The position numbers were made by a program, and so were the translations under genes. From contig LANB01000001.1 of the NCBI GenBank assembly GCA_000964245.1, positions 2,260,392 to 2,324,391 on the forward strand: a stretch of DNA of 64,000 nt. Direction: 5' to 3'. Positions 1 to 9,593 of this stretch are shown here, one piece after another (position 1 is the first letter of the stretch; every line of letters begins with the position of its first letter). The notes under the pieces were generated by a model. It worked only from the letters and a program-made list of their open reading frames with translations, ran no database searches and was not told where the DNA came from. The stretch comes from Cellvibrionaceae bacterium 1162T.S.0a.05 (GTDB lineage Bacteria; Pseudomonadota; Gammaproteobacteria; Pseudomonadales; Cellvibrionaceae).

Positions 1-1165
1 AAAGCCTTGCACGCGAGCGGATCTCAGGCCACTCATGAACTTGCTCGATGAGCGAGCCTAGCTGAGTCTCAATCGCATCACTATTACGATCTTCGACTAA
101 ATACGCGTTTTCTCCATTGATTACACATTCAGGGATTCCGCCGGTAAAGGTGCTAATAACAATAGCGCCGCAGGCTTGTGCTTCCTGAATCGCGACGCCC
201 TGGGTTTCTTCATGAAAGCCGTCTTTTGACTTTACGCTGGGGAAAAGAAAAATGTGCGCGTTTTGGTATTCCGTAATTAGCTCTTCTTCACTTAAGCCGC
301 TGCGAAAGTGAACTTTATCTTTCAGGCCTTGTTCTTTTGCGAAGGCTTCCAATCTGGTTTTTTCTGGGCCAGAGCCAACCAAAGTGTAGTCAAGATCAAA
401 GCCTTTTCGTGTCAATCGGGCGATTGCGGTTAATGCGTATTCATGCCCCTTGTCAGGGTGGAAGCGGCCAACGCTCAGTATTTTTATTGGGCCACTGGTG
501 GGGTCTGACTTTTCTGCAAGGGCAAATCGGTTTGTGTCTGTGCCTTGGGGCATTATGCGTAATTTGTCAGAGCTGGCACCGAGCGAAATATACTGTTTTT
601 TGGCGAATTCAGTGTTTACGAGAATGATATTAGCCAGATTTGTGTACTCAGCACGTTGGTGTTCGCTGAGTGGGCGGACGCCAACCGGTGGAAGCCCGTG
701 AAATGTAATGACAACCGGGCATTTTTGCGCACGAATGATTGGCAAGAGTTGGTGACCGGCGGGCTCGGAATGGCAGTGGATTAAACTGATGTTTTGGTCT
801 GTGATGTATGGCGCAAGATTGAGGCTACTCACGATATTGGTGGAGGCAGAGCGATACTGGCTTAGGTATTTTGGTATGCGAATCAAGCCTTTAAGGCTGC
901 GAATAAGAAAAGATGGGACCAAAAAATTTCGAAAAATATTTCGTTTTCGATCTTTTCCACCTAAGGGGATATAAATTGTATTTGCGGTTAGATTCAATTC
1001 GTCGAGCTTGCTTGCATAAATTTTATCCCCAGGCTGTGTGCTTATAACCCGGACATGGTTTCCGTGGAGGGCCGCCTGTATAACGCTGTTTGCAAGCCAG
1101 GGTTGTATGGTGTTTGGAAATTTCGCAGCAATTATCCAAATATTTTTTTGCATGGAGTTAGTCAT
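1..1165 (-). CDS. Glycosyltransferase family 4 (GT-B), partial at its C-terminus
   Basis: Reads from an ATG at 1165 (a second in-frame ATG lies at 1153) and runs off the left window edge, so about 388 residues are visible. The N-terminus (MQKNIWIIAAKFPN) resembles retaining GT-B transferases. Further on are a hinge-like segment (ILSVGRFHPDKGHEYAL) and, near the edge, the donor-site E-x7-E signature in EETQGVAIQEAQACGA, typical of WcaL-like exopolysaccharide transferases. Such enzymes move a sugar from a nucleotide sugar onto a lipid-linked glycan in the cytoplasm. The gene starts 4 bases after the next glycosyltransferase, so both probably share an operon. The exact sugar cannot be read from the sequence. 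Confidence 0.85.
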   Translation of the reverse strand, partial: MTNSMQKNIWIIAAKFPNTIQPWLANSVIQAALHGNHVRVISTQPGDKIYASKLDELNLTANTIYIPLGGKDRKRNIFRNFLVPSFLIRSLKGLIRIPKYLSQYRSASTNIVSSLNLAPYITDQNISLIHCHSEPAGHQLLPIIRAQKCPVVITFHGLPPVGVRPLSEHQRAEYTNLANIILVNTEFAKKQYISLGASSDKLRIMPQGTDTNRFALAEKSDPTSGPIKILSVGRFHPDKGHEYALTAIARLTRKGFDLDYTLVGSGPEKTRLEAFAKEQGLKDKVHFRSGLSEEELITEYQNAHIFLFPSVKSKDGFHEETQGVAIQEAQACGAIVISTFTGGIPECVINGENAYLVEDRNSDAIETQLGSLIEQVHEWPEIRSRARL

Positions 1166-1169
1166 TTAG

Positions 1170-2252
1170 TTAATTTTTAAAAAAATTATTATATAGCCCC
1201 AGTGTTTCAGCGGCAGTAGACGTGATCGTATATTCTTCGGGGAAACCAGGAAGCGTGGAGTTGCCGTCAATCGCTTGAATAACTTTTTCTGCGTAACCTT
1301 CTGGGGAGTGAGTTTGTACCAGGAATTCAGGTTGTTTTTCAAAAAGTTTACTGAGTCCGCCGACATCATGACAAATAAATCGTGTTCCAATCGCAAGGCT
1401 TTCAAGAGCGGTCATCGGCAGGCCCTCATGGTCAGAAGGCATAACAACAGCATGTAGACCATGTATGCAGTTGCGAATATCCATGCGGTGTCCGTGAAAA
1501 ATGATGGGAGCTTTCGTTGCTTGTGCCCGCATTTTCATTTCTGTTTCTAGCTTGCCTTCACCGAAAATATGAAATTGCCATTTTATATCTTTGTGTGTGG
1601 TGACTAATAAATGCGCCATGTCGATGAAAAGGTCGACCCTTTTCACGGGGTCGAGTCGCCCGATTATGCCGATATGTACCGCTTCGGGGTCGTTGAGTTT
1701 GAAGTCGGGTTGTTCAATATCGTGAGAGACATCGCCCGGAGAAATTCCGTTGTTGATGACGTATAGGCGACCTTTTGGAAAGGTTTTCAATAGTTTTTCC
1801 TTTAAATCCGCGCTGACAGCAATGATGCCCTTCTGCAGGTAATTACCGCAAAATTTGTCGAGAGTGGACTGCACTTTTCCCATGCCAGAGGGTTTGAATT
1901 CAGGCGCCCCATGAACCGTTCTCACACACGGTCGCCGCAGCGTGAGTACATTTGCAATGCTGCCAAAAATATTCTCTTTTTGGCGGTGGGTGTGAATTAT
2001 ATCGGGTTTAAACTGCCGAAAAATTTTACATATTCCAATAAATTGCTGCGCTGCGCTGAGTTTGCTTTCGTCAACAACCCAGGTTTTGACGCCGGCTTCG
2101 CGGAGTTTCGCGCTCAATTCGCCTTCATTCAGAATAATTGCGGCAACGTTTATTTGGCTTTTCAGTTGGTGCAACAAGGTATACACCTGCACTTCAGCGC
2201 CTGCCCAACGATCTCCGGAAGCAATGTGAATAACGCTTAACTGCCCAGACAA
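1170..2252 (-). CDS. Glycosyltransferase family 4
   Basis: This 360-residue GT-B protein has an N-terminal Rossmann part (VIHIASGDRWAGAEVQ) that typically binds the acceptor. Its C-terminal donor domain has IGIIGRLDPVKRVDLF and the E-x7-E motif in DHEGLPMTALESLA. It is complete and of normal length. The start is a TTG at 2252, because the nearby ATG at 2265 is out of frame, so the exact first residue is uncertain. It lies just before another GT4 gene on the same strand and diverges from cysQ. The likely role is one sugar-transfer step in assembly of a surface polysaccharide; donor and acceptor are unknown. Confidence 0.88.
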   Translation of the reverse strand: MSGQLSVIHIASGDRWAGAEVQVYTLLHQLKSQINVAAIILNEGELSAKLREAGVKTWVVDESKLSAAQQFIGICKIFRQFKPDIIHTHRQKENIFGSIANVLTLRRPCVRTVHGAPEFKPSGMGKVQSTLDKFCGNYLQKGIIAVSADLKEKLLKTFPKGRLYVINNGISPGDVSHDIEQPDFKLNDPEAVHIGIIGRLDPVKRVDLFIDMAHLLVTTHKDIKWQFHIFGEGKLETEMKMRAQATKAPIIFHGHRMDIRNCIHGLHAVVMPSDHEGLPMTALESLAIGTRFICHDVGGLSKLFEKQPEFLVQTHSPEGYAEKVIQAIDGNSTLPGFPEEYTITSTAAETLGLYNNFFKN

Positions 2253-2567
2253 TCTCAGGCTCCATGGTCAATTCAGGGTGGTGGGGAAGGGCTCATTATG
2301 GAGCCCGGCAGTGCTCGGCGTAAAGTCTATACGTATCGTTTTGGTAATAATACCCCTGTTATTCTCACCATATTGTTTAAAATACGCCTTCCCAAAGATG
2401 GCTGTGTCTTGCGCACTGCTGGAAGGTTGGGTCGCCTTCATGAGCGGGTGGCTCGATTATTGCCTTTGTGGGACGCATCGATACAATGCAAGACCCCCTT
2501 GCTGTGCGCAGTTCGACTTGCGCTGAGCGTTTAAATGTAAGGAATTCAGGAAAATTCAGGTTTTAGA
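2253..2567. other. Intergenic region between divergent glycosyltransferase and cysQ genes
   Basis: About 315 bases with no convincing gene. Short open frames here have arginine-rich, low-quality translations without family signatures. It should carry the divergent promoters. A sigma-70-like site toward cysQ is listed separately. The bases just before cysQ hold a small direct repeat of AATTCAGG. Confidence 0.5.
2460..2487 (+). promoter_or_regulatory. Putative sigma-70 promoter for the cysQ-cysD-cysNC genes
   Basis: TTGCCT at 2460-2465 and TACAAT at 2482-2487 are separated by 16 bases and lie about 80 bases before the cysQ start. This matches the -35/-10 pattern by eye only; no transcript data support it. 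Confidence 0.35.
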
Positions 2568-3383
2568 ATGAATATGGATGAAAGTATCAGCATTTCGGTG
2601 CTTGAAGCAGTCAATAAAATCTCGCGCGAAGCGGGAAGTGCAATTCTCGAGATCTATCAGTCAGCAGACTTTGCTGTTGAATACAAAGACGATGATTCTC
2701 CTCTTACCCGGGCCGACCGTGCGGCTCATCGTGTTATTGTCGATGCGCTTGAAACCCTCGGTTTAGGGCCGGTGTTGTCAGAAGAAGACGCCAATATCCC
2801 CTGGGGCGAAAGGCAAGCATGGACACAGTACTGGCTGGTTGACCCCCTGGACGGCACCAAGGAATTCATTAAGCGTAATGGTGAATTTACCGTCAATATT
2901 GCGCTGATTCGCAATGGCGAGCCGGTGCTGGGTTCCGTTTATGCCCCGGATAAATCACTCATTTTCTATGGTGCGCTTGGAATGGGAGCGTTCAAACAGG
3001 AGGGCGAGGGTGAGCCTCAGCCCATCAAGGTCGCCGAAGTGCCGGATGCGAGCGCTGAATGGAAAATTGTAGGTAGCCGTTCTCATCAATCGGATGAATT
3101 CAGGGAGTTTGTAAAACAGTTTCCCAATAGCGATATCGTTTCCATGGGCAGTTCTTTGAAGCTGTGTTTAGTTGCTGACGGTAGCGCAGACCTATACCCG
3201 CGACTCGGGCTGACCAGCGAATGGGATACCGCAGCGGCACAGGCGGTTGTGGAAGCGGCTGGCGGGCAGGTATTGAACTGGGAAACCCTGGAGCCACTTC
3301 GTTACAATACCAAGGAGTCGGTCTTGAACCCCTTTTTCATCGTTTGTTCTCAGCCTTCAAGTCTTTGGTACCACAAAGACTAG
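2568..3383 (+). CDS. cysQ: 3'(2'),5'-bisphosphate nucleotidase CysQ
   Basis: Removes the 3'-phosphate from PAP, the by-product of PAPS-dependent reactions, giving AMP. The 271-residue protein has the inositol-monophosphatase-type metal sites: SEEDAN (about residues 65-70), the DPLDGTKEF signature (about 92-100) and WDTAAAQAVVEAAGG near residue 220. The length is normal for the family. It stands 26 bases before cysD in what looks like one operon for making and recycling PAPS. Its position inside a glycan locus allows a role in supporting a sulfotransferase as well as sulfate assimilation; no sulfotransferase is visible in the window. Confidence 0.93.
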   Translation: MNMDESISISVLEAVNKISREAGSAILEIYQSADFAVEYKDDDSPLTRADRAAHRVIVDALETLGLGPVLSEEDANIPWGERQAWTQYWLVDPLDGTKEFIKRNGEFTVNIALIRNGEPVLGSVYAPDKSLIFYGALGMGAFKQEGEGEPQPIKVAEVPDASAEWKIVGSRSHQSDEFREFVKQFPNSDIVSMGSSLKLCLVADGSADLYPRLGLTSEWDTAAAQAVVEAAGGQVLNWETLEPLRYNTKESVLNPFFIVCSQPSSLWYHKD

Positions 3384-3409
3384 CAATTTAGCAGCTTAAG
3401 GAATTTATT

Positions 3410-4324
3410 ATGTCCAACCAGAATCGTCGTCGTACGCACCTTAAACAGCTGGAGGCGGAGTCGATACACATTATTCGCGAGGTCGCTGCCAAATTCAGTA
3501 ACCCCGTCATGCTTTATTCCATTGGTAAAGACTCTTCGGTCATGTTGCATTTGGCCAGGAAAGCCTTTGCGCCAGGTGTGCCACCTTTTCCGCTTCTTCA
3601 TGTGGATACCACCTGGAAGTTTCGGGAGATGATTGAGTTTCGCAATCGCATGGCGAAGGAAGCGGGTATGGAGCTATTGGTTCATACCAATGAAGAGGGG
3701 CGGGCAGCGAATATTAATCCCTTCGATCACGGAAGTGCGAAATACACCGATATTATGAAGACCGTTGCGCTTAAGCAGGCGCTGGATAAATACGGTTTTG
3801 ACGCAGCCTTTGGCGGTGCGCGCAGGGATGAAGAAAAATCCCGTGCCAAGGAGCGCGTGTATTCCTTTCGAGATAAATACCACCGCTGGGACCCAAAGAA
3901 CCAGCGGCCCGAACTGTGGAACCTTTACAATTCCCGTGTAAATAAGGGCGAATCCATTCGGGTGTTCCCACTCTCCAATTGGACCGAGCTTGATATTTGG
4001 CAATACATATTTCTTGAGCAGATCCCCATCGTGCCGCTTTACTTGTCTGCGCCACGACCCATCGTTGAGCGTGATGGCATGCTGGTAATGGTGGATGACG
4101 ATCGCATGCCCCTGAGGGAAGGCGAGGTGGCTGAAAACAAATGGGTGCGTTTTCGTACGCTGGGCTGTTACCCGCTGACTGGCGCCGTGGAGTCCAAGGC
4201 ACAAACGCTGCCCGATGTGATTCAGGAAATGCTCCTCACCAAAACGTCGGAGCGATCCGGTAGGGCAATTGACCATGATGAAGCCGGGTCAATGGAAAAG
4301 AAAAAACGCGAAGGATACTTTTAA
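3410..4324 (+). CDS. cysD: Sulfate adenylyltransferase subunit 2 CysD
   Basis: Small catalytic subunit of ATP sulfurylase, which joins sulfate and ATP to give adenosine 5'-phosphosulfate. The 304 residues include the PP-loop motif [10 protein letters not shown] near residue 40, and the conserved [15 protein letters not shown] and [13 protein letters not shown] segments. It acts with the GTPase subunit encoded 15 bases downstream. All hallmark residues are present and the length is standard. The start ATG at 3410 has weak purine-rich sequence (AAGGA) upstream. Confidence 0.96.
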   Translation: MSNQNRRRTHLKQLEAESIHIIREVAAKFSNPVMLYSIGKDSSVMLHLARKAFAPGVPPFPLLHVDTTWKFREMIEFRNRMAKEAGMELLVHTNEEGRAANINPFDHGSAKYTDIMKTVALKQALDKYGFDAAFGGARRDEEKSRAKERVYSFRDKYHRWDPKNQRPELWNLYNSRVNKGESIRVFPLSNWTELDIWQYIFLEQIPIVPLYLSAPRPIVERDGMLVMVDDDRMPLREGEVAENKWVRFRTLGCYPLTGAVESKAQTLPDVIQEMLLTKTSERSGRAIDHDEAGSMEKKKREGYF

Positions 4325-4339
4325 GGTTTAGGTGCAACT

Positions 4340-6238
4340 ATGTCAGATTCTCAAAATTTACTCGCCGACGATATTCACGCGTACCTCAAACAGCATGAGG
4401 AAAAAGACCTATTGCGCTTTATTACTTGTGGAAGTGTGGATGACGGTAAGTCAACGCTTATTGGCCGTTTGCTGCACGACACCAAGATGATTTATGAAGA
4501 TCAACTCGCAGCCATTTCCAAAGACAGTAAAACGCACGGCACCACGGGTTCAGAAGTGGATCTTGCATTGTTGGTTGATGGTTTACAGTCCGAGCGTGAG
4601 CAGGGCATCACAATCGACGTCGCCTACCGTTATTTCTCAACGGATAAACGCAAATTTATTATTGCAGATACACCGGGGCACGAGCAGTACACGCGCAATA
4701 TGGCAACCGGCGCATCGACTGTCGCATTGGCAATTTTATTAATTGATGCGCGCCACGGCGTGCAAACGCAGACGCGACGACACAGCTTTATTTGTTCGCT
4801 TCTCGGTATTAAAAATTTCATTATTGCCGTGAATAAAATGGATCTCGTTGATTATTCCGAGGCCCGTTACAAAGAAATTTGCGAAGATTATTTGCAATTT
4901 TCCGAAAATTTAAATGTTCCGAATATCCAGTTCGTGCCTATGTCAGCCCTTTTGGGGGAGAACGTTGCAGAGCATGGCAGCAATATGCCCTGGTATCAGG
5001 GTGAGACCTTGCTGGAAAGGCTTGAAAACTTGCCCTTAAATACAGACGAAGAACTGGATGTATTCCGTTTACCGGTGCAATACGTCAACCGCCCCAACCT
5101 GAACTTTAGAGGTTTTTGTGGCACCCTGGCATCTGGCGAAGCGAAGCCCGGTTTAAAGGTTAAAGCCTTGCCTTCAGGTAAAGTGAGCACGATCAAGCAG
5201 GTGTTTATAGCAGACAAGGAAGCCACCTCCGCGTACGGAGGCGATGCCATTACGGTAACGCTTGAAGACGAAATTGACATTTCCAGAGGCGACATGCTTG
5301 TTGGGGAAGACGATCAAGTCGCACCCTCCAATGTGCTGGTTATTGATCTTGTTTGGATGCATGACAACCCGCTTGAGATTTCCAAAAATTATTACATCAA
5401 GTTTGCGGCAGCTGAAGTGACCGGTTATATCAGTGAAATTGAGTATCAGGTTGATGTGAATTCTTTGGGGCAAGAAAAAGTAGAATCGATTCCGCTTAAT
5501 GGTATAGCCCGCTGTAAACTCGTGTTAACCGAACCTGTCACCGTCGATACGTATTCGAAGCATCGTGCAACCGGCAACCTTATTTTTATTGACCGTTTGA
5601 CCAATGTCACGGTAGGTGCCGGCATGGTTGTTGAGGCACTCGGTCAGGAAAATATTGTTTGGCACGCAATGGATGTGTCCAAGAAAACACGAGCCGATCG
5701 ATTTAAACAAAAGCCCGCGATTATCTGGTTCACAGGCTTGTCGGGTTCAGGTAAATCTACAACGGCAAATGCGTTGGAAAAACAGCTATTTGCGATGGGC
5801 TACAGCACCTATCTTTTGGACGGTGATAATGTTCGCCACGGTTTATGTTCGGACCTGGGTTTTACAGACCGGGATCGCGTTGAAAATATTCGTCGAGTGG
5901 GAGAAGTGGCGAAGCTGATGGTGGATGCTGGTCAAATTGTGCTGGTATCGTTTATTTCACCCTTCAGGCGTGAACGACAAATGGTTCGACAGATGGTAGA
6001 ACCGGGTGAGTTCTTTGAGGTGTTTGTTAATACTTCCCTGGAAGTGTGTGAACAACGTGACCCGAAAGGTTTGTACAAAAAAGCGCGTCAAGGTGAAATT
6101 AGAAACTTTACCGGTATCGATTCGCCTTACGAGCGTCCTGAGAATGCCGAAATTGAAATCGATACGGCGAATACCAGCTTGTCTGCGTTAGTTGCTGAAC
6201 TCCTGCAAAAAATGAAGAGTTACGGCGTTATTGAGTAG
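4340..6238 (+). CDS. cysNC: Bifunctional sulfate adenylyltransferase GTPase subunit / APS kinase CysNC
   Basis: A 632-residue fusion. The N-terminal part is the CysN GTPase that drives CysD: P-loop [10 protein letters not shown] at residues 31-40, then [12 protein letters not shown] and NKMDLVD, followed by beta-barrel domains. The C-terminal part, from about residue 455, is the CysC APS kinase with P-loop GLSGSGKST near residue 466 and [10 protein letters not shown]. Together with CysD it makes PAPS from sulfate. The fused form is common in proteobacteria, including rhizobial NodQ, where the PAPS feeds glycan sulfation. A tandem repeat starts at its stop codon and a hairpin follows. Confidence 0.95.
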   Translation: MSDSQNLLADDIHAYLKQHEEKDLLRFITCGSVDDGKSTLIGRLLHDTKMIYEDQLAAISKDSKTHGTTGSEVDLALLVDGLQSEREQGITIDVAYRYFSTDKRKFIIADTPGHEQYTRNMATGASTVALAILLIDARHGVQTQTRRHSFICSLLGIKNFIIAVNKMDLVDYSEARYKEICEDYLQFSENLNVPNIQFVPMSALLGENVAEHGSNMPWYQGETLLERLENLPLNTDEELDVFRLPVQYVNRPNLNFRGFCGTLASGEAKPGLKVKALPSGKVSTIKQVFIADKEATSAYGGDAITVTLEDEIDISRGDMLVGEDDQVAPSNVLVIDLVWMHDNPLEISKNYYIKFAAAEVTGYISEIEYQVDVNSLGQEKVESIPLNGIARCKLVLTEPVTVDTYSKHRATGNLIFIDRLTNVTVGAGMVVEALGQENIVWHAMDVSKKTRADRFKQKPAIIWFTGLSGSGKSTTANALEKQLFAMGYSTYLLDGDNVRHGLCSDLGFTDRDRVENIRRVGEVAKLMVDAGQIVLVSFISPFRRERQMVRQMVEPGEFFEVFVNTSLEVCEQRDPKGLYKKARQGEIRNFTGIDSPYERPENAEIEIDTANTSLSALVAELLQKMKSYGVIE

Positions 6239-6285
6239 CCATTGAATTGGGTGGCCATTGAATTGAGAGCCCATTGAGCAGTCAA
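6236..6285. repeat. Degenerate tandem repeat, about 17 bp x 3, at the cysNC stop codon
   Basis: Units TAGCCATTGAATTGGG (6236-6251), TGGCCATTGAATTGAGA (6252-6268) and GCCCATTGAGCAGTCAA (6269-6285) share the core GCCATTGA. The first unit contains the cysNC stop codon. It is one of several such arrays in the window. Confidence 0.7.
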
Positions 6286-6306
6286 TAGCGCCAGTAATGG
6301 CGCTAT
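6285..6306 (+). terminator. Perfect 9-bp hairpin after cysNC, possible terminator
   Basis: ATAGCGCCA and TGGCGCTAT pair perfectly around a GTAA loop. No T-run follows, so it is not a classical intrinsic terminator; it may be an RNA-stabilising or Rho-assisted 3' end. Confidence 0.4.
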
Positions 6307-6346
6307 AACGTGTATTTAACCAAGTGGCGATGTTTCAGGATAAAAA

Positions 6347-7150
6347 ATGGATTGGAAACAGAAAACAATAAAAAGATTTTCGGCGGGCGCAGACGCGGAT
6401 AAGTGGGCGAATATTTATTTGGACTCGGGTGTTGATGTTGAGTCTGTCTCGTTTAAGAGGCGTCGCGATTATACTGTTGACTACGTTCTTAACAATATTG
6501 AGCAAGGCAGTGCAATTCTCGATGTGGGTTGTGGGGCTGGCCCCGTGCTGAACGTTCTTAAGGATTGCGACTACCATCTCGTCGGAATCGATTTCTCCGC
6601 CGATATGTTGGTGCGGGCTCGTCAGGTGATTGGTGAGGATAAAGAAATCCTGCTGGCGCGTGGCGAAGTCGAGAAAATTCCTGCTCCCGATAATGATAAG
6701 GATTGTGTGGTTTGTCTTGGTGTTATCAGTTATGCCACCTCCATCAAGGATGCCCTGGTTGAAATTGAACGGGTTTTGAAACCAGGCGGAAAAGCCATAA
6801 TCAGCTATAGAAATTTTTATAACCCCGTTTTGATGGACCCTATTAAAGCGCTTTGGTATTTGTTGTGTACTCCCTATCGCTGGGTAAAAGGGGATTCCGG
6901 GGAAAAAGAAATTGGTCGTTCAATCAAGCCAGCAGAAGTTGCAGAGGCGCTTGCGCAAACCAACTTGACGCTTCTGGCAGAACATCAACTCAGTTTTGGC
7001 AAAATCCGACTTGCTGGCAAAGTCATATCGGATGGCAAACTGGCGGTAAAAATGGACAGGTTCTGGACAGGCTTATTCAAGATTATTCCCATCGCACCTT
7101 TGTATAAGTTACTTACCGATGTTCACTTGTTTGTTGTTGAGAAAAAATAA
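6347..7150 (+). CDS. Class I SAM-dependent methyltransferase
   Basis: This 267-residue protein has the Methyltransf_11-type fold. Motif I is ILDVGCGAGPVLNVL near residue 62, the acidic end of beta-2 is VGIDFSADML, motif II includes VCLGVISYA, and motif III is RVLKPGGKAIISYRN. The substrate is unknown. It begins about 108 bases after cysNC and is followed 48 bases later by a GT2 gene, so methylation of a sugar or lipid-linked precursor in the same glycan pathway is plausible but inferred. Codon use looks like its neighbours. Confidence 0.82.
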   Translation: MDWKQKTIKRFSAGADADKWANIYLDSGVDVESVSFKRRRDYTVDYVLNNIEQGSAILDVGCGAGPVLNVLKDCDYHLVGIDFSADMLVRARQVIGEDKEILLARGEVEKIPAPDNDKDCVVCLGVISYATSIKDALVEIERVLKPGGKAIISYRNFYNPVLMDPIKALWYLLCTPYRWVKGDSGEKEIGRSIKPAEVAEALAQTNLTLLAEHQLSFGKIRLAGKVISDGKLAVKMDRFWTGLFKIIPIAPLYKLLTDVHLFVVEKK

Positions 7151-7198
7151 AGTCGAGTGGTTTAAAACGCGTTTATCTCATTTTCGAGGCTGTCAGGA

Positions 7199-8335
7199 AT
7201 GTTAATTTTTTTGTTTTGGGTGTTGTTAATTCTGGGTAGCTACAGCTATTTCATTTATCCGCTGGTTCTCAAAATTTTGCAGGGTAAAAGAGCAACGCAA
7301 GTCGCTGAAAATGGAGGTGACACTTTTTCTGTCTCGCTGATTGTCACAGCGTATAACGAGAAAGACCGCATTCGGGAAAAAATCGAAAATGTACTGGAAT
7401 TGAGTTACGGAAAAGGCGAGCTTGAACTCATCGTCGCGTCAGACTGTTCGGATGACGGCACAGACGACATTGTACGCGAGTATGAAGATCGAGGCGTGCG
7501 TCTGGTCAGGGCACAAGAGCGGCTCGGAAAAGAAAATGCGCAGCTCACCGCAATCAAGGCAGCGAAGGGCGACATTCTGGTTTTCTCGGATACTGCAACG
7601 AAAATGAACCCGGATTCTATCGATGCACTGGTGAGTTACTTTGCTGATGAAAGTGTGGGAGCGATTTCCAGTGAAGATCGATTTATCTCGAAAGACGGCA
7701 GCGTGGCGGGAGAGGGTGCTTACGTAAAATATGAAATGTGGTTGCGAAATCAGGAGTCGCAGCTTGCAGGCCTGGTGGGTTTGAGTGGATCTTTTTTCGC
7801 AGCTCGCAAGGAAGTGTGTGAAGACTGGGATATTCATTCACCAAGCGACTTTAACACCGCATTGAATTGTGCAAGTGCCGGTTTGCGCGCGGTGACGGCG
7901 CCCGATGTGTTGGGTTATTACCAGGATTTAAAAGATCCTGCAAAGGAGTATGCGCGTAAAGTGCGCACCGTGATTCGCGGTATGACGGGTTTGTCACGGC
8001 ACGCTGATGTGCTTAACCCCGGTAAGTTTGGTTTGTTTGCTTTTCAGGTTTGGAGCCACAAGCTTATGCGTTGGTTGGTGCCCTGGTTTTTGATCGCGTT
8101 ATTTATTGTGAATGCCCTGGTTGCATCCCGCGGAGGGATTTATACCCTGGCCTTTTTGGGGCAATTGGCATTTTACGGCCTGGCTATAGCGGCACACTTT
8201 AATGCGAGTTTGCGCGATATTGGCCCCATCAAAATTATTTATTTCTTTGTGCAAGTGAATGTGGCTTTGTTCGATGCCGCTTGCCAATTTCTTTCAGGGA
8301 AAAGAATGACAACCTGGAAGCCTTCTGCGCGATGA
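7199..8335 (+). CDS. Membrane-anchored glycosyltransferase family 2
   Basis: The 378 residues start with a transmembrane helix (MLIFLFWVLLILGSYSYF). A GT-A catalytic domain follows: VSLIVTAYNEKDRIREKIENV, ASDCSDDGTDD, an SDTATKMN acidic segment, and SSEDR. Two or three hydrophobic helices close the C-terminus. This is the layout of polymerising or lipid-acceptor GT2 enzymes of the cellulose-synthase-like group, shorter and without a PilZ domain. Its stop codon overlaps the next start (ATGA), so translation is probably coupled to the aminotransferase-like gene. Confidence 0.86.
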   Translation: MLIFLFWVLLILGSYSYFIYPLVLKILQGKRATQVAENGGDTFSVSLIVTAYNEKDRIREKIENVLELSYGKGELELIVASDCSDDGTDDIVREYEDRGVRLVRAQERLGKENAQLTAIKAAKGDILVFSDTATKMNPDSIDALVSYFADESVGAISSEDRFISKDGSVAGEGAYVKYEMWLRNQESQLAGLVGLSGSFFAARKEVCEDWDIHSPSDFNTALNCASAGLRAVTAPDVLGYYQDLKDPAKEYARKVRTVIRGMTGLSRHADVLNPGKFGLFAFQVWSHKLMRWLVPWFLIALFIVNALVASRGGIYTLAFLGQLAFYGLAIAAHFNASLRDIGPIKIIYFFVQVNVALFDAACQFLSGKRMTTWKPSAR

Positions 8336-9486
8336 GCCTGGGTCGGCTTCCTCCAGTAGGCACACGAGTGCGTGCAACTGGTGGTGGTAGTCTGCCGGAG
8401 TTTCCGGGGTTCAGCAGTTTTTACCTGCAATCGGGTACAGCGGCGCTCGCACAAGCCATGCTGTGTGCTAAATCTTTAGTGGGTGATACGAAAAGAGCGT
8501 CGGTTGTTCTGCCTGCCTATGGCTGTCCGGATTTGGTTGCAGCGGCGCTGTTTGCCGGGTTGAAACCCCTACTGATTGATATTCAGCCACAAGACCCAGC
8601 CTATGACCTGGATGCGCTGTCAAAAGTCCTTGCCAGTGGTGAAGTCTGTGCGGTTGTTGCGGTAAATTTTCTCGGCATCAAGGAAAATATGCTTGAGCTT
8701 CGGCGTTTGACTCAGGCGGCGGGGACCTTGCTTATTGAGGACAGTGCTCAGTGGTTTCCCGAGGACTATTTGGCGACTGCAAGTCTTGCTGATTTTGTGT
8801 TGACATCCTTCGGGCGAGGAAAGCCGCTTAATTTACTCGGTGGTGGCCTTTTGCTCGTCCCGGAATCGCGGCTTTCTCAATTGCCGGAACTTGAGCGTTT
8901 TAAGCCCGGCAGTGAGCGTGCGGGAACGCCGTCGTTGTCATACAAAGTCAAGGCGGGCGTGTTCAATCAACTGTTATCGCCACTTGTTTTTGGGCTTGCA
9001 AGTCGCTTGCCTTTTCTGGGGGTCGGGAGTACGCGTTTTCATGCACTTGATTCAGTCGAGCAAGTCTCGCCCGACAAATTGAGTTGCATGCCCTCTAACC
9101 TGGGGGCGTATTTGAGCCAATCTCGCTGGCGTGAACAAACGCTCTGTTCGGGATTACAAGGGCTGCCGGGCCTGATTGATCTCGCGCAAACCCTGCGTTA
9201 CAGAAAGGGGCGGCTCTTGCGCTATCCGGTTTTGACCGAGACTCAAAACCAATTCGCGGCTCTGCCTGGGGCGAGTACGATGTATCAACGGCCTTTAGTG
9301 GATATTGAAGGTGTGCCGGAAGCTCTCACACAAGCGGGTGCCAGTGAACAAGCGGCTTGTCCTGGCGCAAGGGAGTTCGCTTCGCATTTTTGCTCGCTTC
9401 CTTTGCACGAGGGGGTGACGGCTGAAATACTTGAGGGAATGCTTGCCCAGGCAAAGCAGATTCCAGTGGGGACGGCAGTGGCATGA
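8332..9486 (+). CDS. DegT/DnrJ/EryC1/StrS-type PLP-dependent aminotransferase-like protein
   Basis: The start is the ATG of an ATGA overlap with the GT2 stop, giving 384 residues. A fold-type I PLP enzyme is indicated by SGTAAL (residues 34-39), LPAYGCPD, LIEDSAQ with the PLP-ring aspartate D137, and SFGRGKPLNLLGGG with the Schiff-base lysine K164. The family usually makes amino sugars from nucleotide-linked keto sugars. This one is divergent after residue 180 and lacks the usual GEGG text, so the substrate may differ; an amino acid or carrier-bound substrate is possible given the next operon. The functional call is by family only. Confidence 0.75.
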   Translation: MSLGRLPPVGTRVRATGGGSLPEFPGFSSFYLQSGTAALAQAMLCAKSLVGDTKRASVVLPAYGCPDLVAAALFAGLKPLLIDIQPQDPAYDLDALSKVLASGEVCAVVAVNFLGIKENMLELRRLTQAAGTLLIEDSAQWFPEDYLATASLADFVLTSFGRGKPLNLLGGGLLLVPESRLSQLPELERFKPGSERAGTPSLSYKVKAGVFNQLLSPLVFGLASRLPFLGVGSTRFHALDSVEQVSPDKLSCMPSNLGAYLSQSRWREQTLCSGLQGLPGLIDLAQTLRYRKGRLLRYPVLTETQNQFAALPGASTMYQRPLVDIEGVPEALTQAGASEQAACPGAREFASHFCSLPLHEGVTAEILEGMLAQAKQIPVGTAVA

Positions 9487-9593
9487 TGAGTGGTCGCAGG
9501 CCACGCTCATTGTCCTCACACTAGTGGGAAAGCTACATTTACAATATCAGGCGGGTTTGCATTTAATTCGCGTTTGAATGCAGGCTTTGAGTC

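Noticed and set aside
2278-2534. Two overlapping plus-strand open frames of about 80 residues before cysQ
   Set aside because: Translations are arginine/cysteine-rich without family signatures, no SD precedes them, and the region fits a divergent promoter zone.
3674-4276. 200-residue minus-strand open frame opposite cysD
   Set aside because: It is antisense to a gene with all CysD motifs, and the composition is that of a reverse-frame shadow.
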